Under the pieces are notes generated by a model. That model was not told the DNA's origin, made no database searches, and was given only the letters and a program-made list of their open reading frames with translations. This document shows, piece by piece, positions 7,857-13,261 of a stretch of DNA of 13,261 bases. The stretch is from Lachnospiraceae bacterium (GTDB lineage Bacteria; Bacillota_A; Clostridia; Lachnospirales; Lachnospiraceae). A program made the position numbers and the translations under genes. The stretch's first letter is position 1. Each line of letters starts with the position of its first letter. The DNA lies in contig JAFSFU010000233.1 in assembly GCA_017435025.1 (NCBI GenBank), positions 1-13,261 on the forward strand, read 5' to 3'.

Positions 7857-7890
7857 TTTTGGGGCATGCTTTTGCATGCCCTATTTTTTT
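7857..7890 (+). terminator. Intrinsic terminator of the hutH operon
   Basis: A perfect 8-bp stem, GGGCATGC (7862-7869) with GCATGCCC (7874-7881), closes a TTTT loop. It is followed by TATTTTTTT. It lies shortly after the fchA stop and ends the plus-strand hut operon. Confidence 0.92.
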
Positions 7891-7976
7891 GTTTGAATAT
7901 TTCTATAGGCTGAAAAAAGTCCTCCAGTATACTTATATGGCGACTTGTGGTATATTTTGAATTGAATTATTTGCAT

Positions 7977-8300
7977 ATGGAACTTGGTACCGTTTTGAAA
8001 AAAGAAATTTCCGCTTTGGAATTTTATTTACGGCATGCGCCGAAGGAGGATGATCGAGCTGAAAAATTATTGAAAGAAGAATCTGGCTTTCAAGAACTCC
8101 TTCTTCCCTATTTTAAACCGAAATCCCAGACGCAAGCAAAATGGATGAATGCGGGTTATGAGAGAAATATGAATTATCCGGAGAAGCTAATTCACCAAAC
8201 AAGTATTGGCATCAACGTCCGTTCCAAATCAGAAGCCATGATTTTAACTGCGCTTCATGGGATAGTGCCAGCATTTTTTATGATAGAAAGCATGTTATAA
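7977..8300 (+). pseudogene. Truncated remnant of a hypothetical protein family (RSKSE-motif)
   Basis: An open frame of 107 residues from ATG 7977 (a GTG at 7947 would give 117), with no ribosome binding site. The middle part resembles hypothetical proteins I recall from clostridia, in which a charged N-terminal helical region is followed by a block like NYPEKLIHQT...VRSKSEAMI and then a C-terminal nuclease-like region. Here the frame ends at 8300 soon after RSKSEAMI, so the expected C-terminal half is absent and the N-terminal region also seems shortened. The stretch is AT-richer than the flanking hut genes. It may be a decayed gene or a short intact hypothetical gene. Function is not assignable. 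Confidence 0.45.
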
Positions 8301-8301
8301 T
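8293..8301 (+). promoter_or_regulatory. Extended -10 promoter for the ACT-domain gene
   Basis: TGTTATAAT (8293-8301) is an extended -10 element with a perfect TATAAT. No good -35 is seen at 17 bp, as is usual for extended -10 promoters. Transcription would begin near 8308, just before the GGAGG at 8312-8316 that serves the next gene. Confidence 0.45.
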
Positions 8302-8322
8302 AGATGTAAATGGAGGATAATT

Positions 8323-8706
8323 ATGAAGATTAAGAAAATTGATGGTAATTTTACAGTTTGCAAAGTTGATGACTATTCCTGCGTGAAGCTGGATGCGGAG
8401 TTCTGTTTTGTTGGAAAAACGGACGAGGAAAATTCATTGGTATGTCTTACAAAGGATGTTCCAGAACAAACTGTTGAACGAGAAGATGGATGGAGGGCGT
8501 TTCGGATTGAAGGGATACTGGATTTTTCGTTGATTGGTATTTTGGCTAAAATCGCGTTACTACTTGCAGAAGAAGCAATTGGAATTTTTGTGGTTTCTAC
8601 ATTTAATACCGATTATGTGTTTGTAAAGAAAGAAAATGAGGAGCGGGCGTTAAAGAAATTGGAAGAAAACGGATATGAGGTCTGCAAAAATCTATATACA
8701 AAATAA
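8323..8706 (+). CDS. ACT-domain protein (COG3603-like)
   Basis: A 127-residue protein with the layout of small COG3603 ACT-domain proteins, which are presumed to bind amino acids or other small ligands. The N-terminal half contains CKVDDYSCVKLDAEFCFVGKT and ENSLVCLT. The C-terminal half has the conserved EGILDFSLIGILAKIALLLAEEAIGIFVVSTFNTDYVFVKK pattern of an ACT fold (about residues 63-103) ending in an ALKKLEENGYEV helix. The ATG is preceded by GGAGG at correct spacing. It stands alone between a gene remnant and the convergent kinase. Ligand is unknown; a regulatory role is family inference. Confidence 0.85.
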   Translation: MKIKKIDGNFTVCKVDDYSCVKLDAEFCFVGKTDEENSLVCLTKDVPEQTVEREDGWRAFRIEGILDFSLIGILAKIALLLAEEAIGIFVVSTFNTDYVFVKKENEERALKKLEENGYEVCKNLYTK

Positions 8707-8948
8707 TCGATTGAGTATATACTATTTTGTTCGCAAATAAAGCAAAATAATGGGATTTTTCCAGTTTTGAGTTTATATAGGGAAAAAGTAATGCCTGATA
8801 TACCAGAAGTAACGAAAATGAGTATATTTTACAATGGATATTATGTATATGTACTCTCAACATGTGGAGGGGATATTCAGTTGTCAAGTTTGCTTCGGAT
8901 CAGTGATAAGGAATGTAAAAAAGCCAGTCCTATGATACAAAATAAGCA
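8707..8948. other. AT-rich intergenic region without a supported gene
   Basis: No recognisable gene is present. A plus-strand open frame from ATG 8791 (weak AGGGA upstream) runs to 9024, but it reads through the kinase terminator palindrome and resembles nothing I recognise. The stretch separates the ACT gene from the convergent kinase operon. Confidence 0.5.
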
Positions 8949-9017
8949 AATAAAAAGGGAGTGTCGCTCCAATGATACCGAAATCAAATTGATTTTATAT
9001 CATTGTGTGACACTCCC
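8948..9017 (-). terminator. Intrinsic terminator of the kinase operon, built on a long palindrome
   Basis: Outer arms GGGAGTGTC (8957-8965) and GACACTCCC (9009-9017) pair perfectly over 9 bp. Inside them AATGAT/ATCATT and AAATCA/TGATTT can form a further stem, so the whole is an imperfect 61-nt palindrome. On the minus strand the arm is followed by TTTTTATTTG, giving a terminator about 16 nt after the kinase stop codon. There is no T-tract on the plus side, so it acts mainly on the minus strand. Confidence 0.8.
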
Positions 9018-9033
9018 ATTATGATATCAACTA

Positions 9034-10116
9034 CTAACGGCTGATATCGTAATTCATATTCATCAGATTCTTGATTGTCTTTGCATCGTCTGTGATGTTT
9101 GCGTCGCCGCGGATGGTGTGCTTGAGGGCACTGCTTGCAACTGCAAAGTTTACCATATCCATCGGTCTGTAATTCTTCATCATTGCGTAGATCAGGCCGC
9201 TGGCGAAGGCGTCACCGCCGCCGACACGGTCGAGGATATTGAAGCGGAACAGCTTACTTTCAAAAGTGTGACCCTCATACCACATAAACGCTTTCAGGCT
9301 GTTTTCGCTTCCGCTGTGGGCGTAGCGCACGTGGCGGGCAATGCATTTGATATTTGGATAGCGCTCTACAAATGCGTGGAACACTTCATCCTGCTGTTCG
9401 TAGCTTGGCTGGAACGGGATACCGTCTTTCTTGTCGCCTTTGCTGTGGTCATTTTCGTCAACCCAGAGATGATACGGCTCAATACCGAAGAGCACATCCA
9501 CATACGGAAGGCACTCCGTACAGAAGTCACGGGCTTCATCCCAGGACCAGAGGGTATTACGGAAATTGCCGTCAAAGCTGACGATCAGACCTTTTTCCTT
9601 TGCGATACGCAGACAGTCGATTATTAACTGACGGCAGTTTGCGGAAAGTGCCGGAGTGATACCGCTAAGATGGAGCCATGTAAAGTTTTCGAGAAGAGCT
9701 TCCAGATCAACGGTGCTGTAATCAAATTCCGTGAAAGCACTGTTCTTGCGGTCATAAGTTACCTTGCTGGCACGGATTCCGTAGCCGGTCTCAAGATAGT
9801 AGCTTCCGAGACGATGGGTCGGTGTCTGCTCCGGAGTGCTTAAGATACATGGACTGCAGTGGACATCATTGCTTCGCAGCATACGAATGGCACTTTTTCC
9901 AAGGCTGTTATTCGGAACAACTGTGAAGAAAGTGCTGTCGATACCAAGGTTTGCAAGTGCCAGAGCAATGTTTGCTTCACTTCCACCGTAGCTTGCCTCA
10001 AAGCTGGATGCCATACGGATCTTTTCATAGTTTGGCGGTGTCAGTCTCAGCATGATCTCACCGATGGTGATAAAGCGATGTTCAGACTTGGGAAGTATTG
10101 GATTGTTGTGTTCCAT
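9034..10116 (-). CDS. kdgK: PfkB-family sugar kinase, probably 2-dehydro-3-deoxygluconokinase
   Basis: Expected to phosphorylate 2-keto-3-deoxygluconate at O6 using ATP, feeding hexuronate or Entner-Doudoroff-type catabolism. The 360-residue protein is of ribokinase/PfkB type: N-terminal substrate block YGGSEANIALALANLG and C-terminal ATP and anion-hole block DRVGGGDAFASGLIYAMM, with the catalytic base Asp302. SFDGNFRNTLWSWDEAR is typical of KDG kinases. ATG 10116 lies 5 nt after AGGAGG, which overlaps the stop of the upstream peptidase gene, implying translational coupling. No aldolase (eda) or uronate genes are adjacent, so the exact sugar is inferred; another 2-keto sugar acid or ribokinase-like substrate is possible. 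Confidence 0.82.
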   Translation of the reverse strand: MEHNNPILPKSEHRFITIGEIMLRLTPPNYEKIRMASSFEASYGGSEANIALALANLGIDSTFFTVVPNNSLGKSAIRMLRSNDVHCSPCILSTPEQTPTHRLGSYYLETGYGIRASKVTYDRKNSAFTEFDYSTVDLEALLENFTWLHLSGITPALSANCRQLIIDCLRIAKEKGLIVSFDGNFRNTLWSWDEARDFCTECLPYVDVLFGIEPYHLWVDENDHSKGDKKDGIPFQPSYEQQDEVFHAFVERYPNIKCIARHVRYAHSGSENSLKAFMWYEGHTFESKLFRFNILDRVGGGDAFASGLIYAMMKNYRPMDMVNFAVASSALKHTIRGDANITDDAKTIKNLMNMNYDISR

Positions 10117-10125
10117 AATAACCTC

Positions 10126-11268
10126 CTATTTAAAATATGTCATCATAAATGCAGCAATAATCTCCATGCCTTTATGTAGATCCTTCACATTCAGGTGTTC
10201 TTCTCTGGTGTGTGCACCGACACCCATGTGACCGCCGAAGCAGATTGCCGGAATACCGGTGGAGAGCGGAATGTTGCAATCGGTGGAACCGGACGAACAT
10301 GGTACGCGATTGCCGGTGAAGGCTTCAATAATGTTTAAGGCTTTGTCTACAAGTGCAGCCTGTTTTTCTTCATCCACATCTCCGGTACACGGGCGTTCAC
10401 CTAACAGTTCACACTCGACAGTCACGTTGTCCATGTTGTTGTAGGAATCAATAACAGACATAAAGAACTTGTTCATATCCGCAAGGCTTTCACGCACATC
10501 AGAACGGTATTCAAAACGCATTTCTGCGTACTGTGCAATGGTGTTGATGGAAGTGCCGCCGGAAATAGTACCAACATTGTAGGTGCTCTTTCCTGCTTTC
10601 GGAACATGGTAGGAGTAGAGGGTGTTGATCATGGAGGATAAAGCCTGGATCGCATTCTGATTTCCGAAGCATCCGTAGGAGTGACCGCCCTCAGTGTGGA
10701 TTCCCACGCGGTAGCGGAGAGAGCCAACAGCACCGGTTACCATCTCATCGTAAGAACCGTCAAGAGCTACCAGTTCTGCAATCTTTCCCTCATAGTCTTT
10801 CATAACCTGGCGGATACCTTTTAAGTTGCCAAGACCTTCTTCGCCGGAACTTGCCACGAAAAGAAATCCCTGTTTGGGAATCATATTCTTCTTTGTAAGC
10901 CAGCTGGCGAGCAGCATCATAATCGCAACATTGGAAGTATTGTCGCCGACACCCGGACAACGCATAATGTCTCCGTCATAGACTACATCAAACGGCTCCA
11001 TATCCGGGAAAACCGTATCGATATGGGCACTGAATACGACAAGATCTTTCTGTGCTTCACAGTGGAACGGGTAGATGACATTCAAAGCACTGTCTACATA
11101 GGCACCTTTGCATCCTTCTTTTTCGAACCAGTCACAGATGAACTTTGCGCGAAGTTCCTCGTGGTTGGACGGAGCCGGAATACGGCATAAGGTATCGAGA
11201 AGTTTTACGAGAGTATCCTGGTTCTCTGCGATGTAAGTTTTTAATTCTGTATCTAATAGGTTGTTCAT
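10126..11268 (-). CDS. M20-family zinc metallopeptidase
   Basis: A 380-residue cytosolic metallohydrolase of the M20 peptidase family (peptidase T/ArgE/DapE relatives). Visible metal and catalytic elements are SAHIDT (His82, Asp84), PGVGDNTS (Asp109), SSGEEGLG (Glu143, Glu144), ALDGSYDE and the C-terminal GAHTREEH. The dimerisation-domain histidine block EGGHSYG is also present. The frame extends upstream to 11349, but ATG 11268 is chosen because AAGGAGG lies 8 nt before it and the family fold begins there. It is the middle gene of the minus-strand operon, nine bases before the kinase start. Substrate is not determinable; a di- or tripeptidase or an N-acyl amino-acid hydrolase are both plausible. 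Confidence 0.87.
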   Translation of the reverse strand: MNNLLDTELKTYIAENQDTLVKLLDTLCRIPAPSNHEELRAKFICDWFEKEGCKGAYVDSALNVIYPFHCEAQKDLVVFSAHIDTVFPDMEPFDVVYDGDIMRCPGVGDNTSNVAIMMLLASWLTKKNMIPKQGFLFVASSGEEGLGNLKGIRQVMKDYEGKIAELVALDGSYDEMVTGAVGSLRYRVGIHTEGGHSYGCFGNQNAIQALSSMINTLYSYHVPKAGKSTYNVGTISGGTSINTIAQYAEMRFEYRSDVRESLADMNKFFMSVIDSYNNMDNVTVECELLGERPCTGDVDEEKQAALVDKALNIIEAFTGNRVPCSSGSTDCNIPLSTGIPAICFGGHMGVGAHTREEHLNVKDLHKGMEIIAAFMMTYFK

Positions 11269-11312
11269 GGCAGTAGCCTCCTTAAAAATAAATTGCATTT
11301 TTATAGGGACAA

Positions 11313-11335
11313 GGCCCCGAAACAGATTCGAGGCC
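11313..11335 (-). other. GC-rich hairpin between UPF0371 and peptidase genes
   Basis: GGCCTCGAA and TTCGGGGCC on the minus strand pair over 9 bp with one G-T wobble around a 5-nt loop, 8 bp after the UPF0371 stop. No T-tract follows (TTGTCCCTATAAAAATG), so efficient termination is doubtful. It may be a weak attenuator or a processing or stabilising hairpin inside the operon transcript. Confidence 0.4.
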
Positions 11336-11342
11336 CGGTTAT

Positions 11343-12821
11343 TTAGCAAATTTTCTTTTCCTGCATGACTGGTTCACTGGTCAGCTCAATGCCAAGCTTC
11401 TTAAAAATACTCTTATCTGCATCCGAGAGCAGTACGGAGGTATGAGCCTGACAGCCGCGCAGCTTCGGCAGCTGTTCCAGCGCTTTCTGTGCGTTGGAAT
11501 CGGTAGCCGCACTGGTGGAGAGTGCGATCAGTACCTCGTCGGAATGGAGTCGCGGGTTTGCACTGCCCAGATAATTGACTTTTAACTTTTGGATCGGTGC
11601 GATCGCTTCCGGAGAGATCAGATCGATATCCGGATCGATGACGCCCAGTTCTTTCACCGCGTTCAGTAAGACAGCGGCAGATGCACCGAGCAGTTCTTTG
11701 GTCTTGCCGATGACAATTTTTCCGCTCGGAAGTTCCAATGCAGCAGCCGGAGCACCAATCTCTTTGGAGATGTTCTGTGCAGCAGGCACCACCGGGCGAT
11801 CGGATGTGGAAATCTTTGCCTGTTTCATGATCAGTGCGATCTTATCGGCTTCGTCCCGCGGAAGATCACCGCGAACGATCTTTTCCAATGCCTGATAGTA
11901 GCGGCGGATAATTTCCTGGTGGGATGCCTGACGGCATGCTTCATCATCAAAGATGCAGCAGCCAACCATATTAACACCCATATCGGTCGGGGATTTATAC
12001 GGACATTCGCCGAAGATACCTTCGAACATGGCACTCAGCACCGGGAAGATTTCCACGTCACGGTTGTAGTTGACGGTGGTTGTTCCGTAAGCTTCCAGAT
12101 GGAACGGGTCGATCATATTGACATCGTTGAGATCAGCAGTTGCTGCCTCATAAGCCAGATTGACCGGATGTTTGAGCGGCAGATTCCAGATTGGGAATGT
12201 CTCAAATTTCGCATAGCCGGCTTTGATGCCACGTTTGTTTTCGTGATACAGCTGGGATAAGCAGGTGGCCATTTTTCCGCTGCCCGGTCCCGGTGCGGTC
12301 ACGATCACAAGCGGTCTGGAAGTTTCAATATAGTCATTCTTTCCGAAACCTTCCTCGCTTACGATGTGAGGGATATCGCTCGGATAACCGTCGATTGTGT
12401 AGTGGCGGTATACTTTGACTCCCATTTTTTCCAGTTTATTCTTGAACTGTACGATAGCCGGGACTTCCGCGTAGTGTGTGATCACCACGCTGCCAACGTA
12501 GAGACCGCGGTCTGCAAACACGCGGATCAGACGAAGAACGTCTACGTCGTATGTGATTCCGAGGTCATAACGGATCTTATTCTTTGTAATATCAGCTGCG
12601 TTGATGGCAATGATGATTTCTGCCTGATCGGAGAGCTGCATCAGCATGCGCAGTTTACTGTCCGGTTCAAATCCCGGAAGAACTCTGGAGGCGTGAAAGT
12701 CATCAAACAGTTTTCCTCCAAATTCCAGGTATAATTTATCATCGAACTGGCTGATGCGTTCACGAATATGGTCAGACTGCATAGCCAGGTATTTCTCGTT
12801 GTCGAAGCCCAGTTTTCGCAT
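11343..12821 (-). CDS. UPF0371 (DUF1846) family protein
   Basis: A 492-residue member of the conserved but functionally uncharacterised UPF0371/DUF1846 family. The N terminus MRKLGFDNEKYLAMQSDHIRER and the blocks LYLEFGGKLFDD, HASRVLPGFEPDSK and AEIIIAINAADI are typical. TAPGPGSGKMATCLSQLYH (about residues 175-193) resembles a nucleotide-binding P-loop, although binding is not established here. An ATG at 12848 exists, but ATG 12821 is preferred since AGGAGG sits about 10 nt before it and the family begins MRKxGFD. It is first gene of the minus-strand three-gene operon, 74 bp upstream of the M20 peptidase gene. Length is as expected. Biological role unknown. Confidence 0.93.
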   Translation of the reverse strand: MRKLGFDNEKYLAMQSDHIRERISQFDDKLYLEFGGKLFDDFHASRVLPGFEPDSKLRMLMQLSDQAEIIIAINAADITKNKIRYDLGITYDVDVLRLIRVFADRGLYVGSVVITHYAEVPAIVQFKNKLEKMGVKVYRHYTIDGYPSDIPHIVSEEGFGKNDYIETSRPLVIVTAPGPGSGKMATCLSQLYHENKRGIKAGYAKFETFPIWNLPLKHPVNLAYEAATADLNDVNMIDPFHLEAYGTTTVNYNRDVEIFPVLSAMFEGIFGECPYKSPTDMGVNMVGCCIFDDEACRQASHQEIIRRYYQALEKIVRGDLPRDEADKIALIMKQAKISTSDRPVVPAAQNISKEIGAPAAALELPSGKIVIGKTKELLGASAAVLLNAVKELGVIDPDIDLISPEAIAPIQKLKVNYLGSANPRLHSDEVLIALSTSAATDSNAQKALEQLPKLRGCQAHTSVLLSDADKSIFKKLGIELTSEPVMQEKKIC

Positions 12822-12859
12822 CGTTGGTTTTCCTCCTGTATCAATCAATAGATATCCCT

Positions 12860-12888
12860 ATTATCTTACAAAATTACTCATTTGAACA
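12860..12888 (-). promoter_or_regulatory. Candidate promoter for the UPF0371-peptidase-kinase operon
   Basis: On the minus strand TGTTCA (plus 12883-12888) and GATAAT (plus 12860-12865) are 17 bp apart. The -10 matches five of six consensus bases and the -35 is weak. It lies about 40 bp upstream of the UPF0371 start, in an AT-rich spacer. Confidence 0.35.
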
Positions 12889-12910
12889 GACTTTTTTTGA
12901 AAAAATTGCA

Positions 12911-12962
12911 GGAAAAAACCGCCGCAGCTTCCGGTTCTTTTCGTGTGAAAACTGCAGCGGTT
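12911..12962 (-). terminator. Intrinsic terminator of purC
   Basis: On the minus strand AACCGCTGCAG and CTGCGGCGGTT (plus 12952-12962 and 12917-12927) pair over 11 bp with one wobble. The 24-nt loop can itself fold (TTTTC with GAAAA). A run of T (plus 12913-12918) follows. It lies 14 nt past the purC stop and insulates the downstream operon. Confidence 0.85.
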
Positions 12963-12976
12963 TCAGAATCGCTTAT

Positions 12977-13192
12977 TTATGCAAAAAACAGCTTGTTCAG
13001 TGTCATCGGATCGATATACTGTCCATCTTTATAGACACGCATATTGCCGGACGCAACTTCGTCGATCAGCATCACGTTGCCGTCTGCGTCGTAACCGAAT
13101 TCAAACTTAATGTCATACAATTCCAGGCCCTTTGCAGCCAGATCATCTGCAACGATCTTTGTGATCGCCTGGGTCTGGTCTTTGCGTAGTGC
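12977..13192 (-). CDS. purC: Phosphoribosylaminoimidazole-succinocarboxamide synthase, C-terminal fragment
   Basis: Only the last 71 residues are present. They include [51 protein letters not shown] and end MTLNKLFFA, matching my recollection of the C-terminal end of the clostridial SAICAR synthase, which joins aspartate to CAIR in purine synthesis. The frame read upstream past 13192 soon meets a stop (TGA at plus 13229-13231), and the bases beyond about 13180 form a palindromic GC-rich segment rather than purC-like coding sequence. So the gene is truncated, interrupted by an insertion, or joined to foreign sequence at an assembly edge. A strong terminator follows the stop. Confidence 0.7.
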   Translation of the reverse strand, partial: ALRKDQTQAITKIVADDLAAKGLELYDIKFEFGYDADGNVMLIDEVASGNMRVYKDGQYIDPMTLNKLFFA

Positions 13193-13258
13193 AGGGCACC
13201 GCAGCTGGCAAATACGCCAGCCAGCTGCTCAAAGCAAGCTGCGCGAGCTACGCCAAAG
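13180..13258. repeat. GC-rich palindromic element at the window edge
   Basis: The ends CTTTGCGTAG (13180-13189) and CTACGCCAAAG (13248-13258) are inverted copies differing by one inserted base. Inside, GCAGCTGG (13201-13208) and CCAGCTGC (13221-13228) form a perfect inverted repeat, and CTGGC/GCCAG offers an alternative hairpin with an AAATAC loop. AGCTGCGCGAGCT is nearly self-complementary. Base composition differs from the adjacent purC tail. It has the look of a dispersed REP or MITE-like palindrome, and its position at the end of the window fits a repeat that broke an assembly. Confidence 0.5.
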
Positions 13259-13261
13259 GGC

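Noticed and set aside
8767..9024. Plus-strand open frame of 85 codons
   Set aside because: No recognisable similarity, weak start, and it reads through the terminator palindrome of the convergent kinase gene.
11268..11349. Extended N terminus of the M20 peptidase from ATG 11349
   Set aside because: It would overlap the end of the UPF0371 gene and include the intergenic hairpin, and the ATG at 11268 has an ideal AAGGAGG.

Overview
The window looks like chromosomal DNA from a low-to-moderate GC Firmicute, most likely a gut-type Clostridia member (Lachnospiraceae-like). The reasons are strong AGGAGG-type ribosome binding sites, AT-rich spacers with canonical sigma-A promoters, intrinsic terminators with T-tracts, and the flavour of the proteins (long-form urocanate hydratase, separate formiminotransferase and cyclodeaminase, UPF0371/DUF1846, COG3603 ACT protein). 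This placement is inference; no rRNA or other phylogenetic marker is present.

Positions 1-322 carry no gene. They hold an AT-rich array of a short motif (GATAC/GTATC), repeated at least eight times in alternating orientation with mirror-symmetric spacing, and then a long inverted repeat abutting the end of hutI. Positions 323-7846 are a histidine-utilisation locus. hutI and hutU lie on the minus strand, divergent from hutH-hutD-formiminotransferase-cyclodeaminase on the plus strand, around a 332-bp regulatory gap (3722-4053). Together these genes would take histidine through urocanate, imidazolonepropionate and formiminoglutamate to glutamate, passing the formimino carbon to tetrahydrofolate and releasing ammonia. 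hutU is interrupted by a single in-frame TGA (codon 544 of 675) with no frame change, so as read the pathway is broken at step two; a sequencing error, a recent nonsense mutation and recoding are all possible.

After a strong terminator (7862-7890) comes a more AT-rich stretch (about 7890-9020). It holds a truncated remnant of a hypothetical protein family and a complete ACT-domain protein. From 12821 down to 9034, on the minus strand, runs a probable three-gene operon: UPF0371/DUF1846 protein, M20-family metallopeptidase and PfkB-type sugar kinase (KdgK-like), ended by a terminator built on a long palindrome.

The last segment (12977-13192) is the C-terminal end of a minus-strand purC with its own terminator. 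Its coding sequence ends abruptly at a GC-rich palindromic segment (13180-13258) with inverted ends, which fills the window edge. It looks like a dispersed palindromic repeat at a contig boundary.
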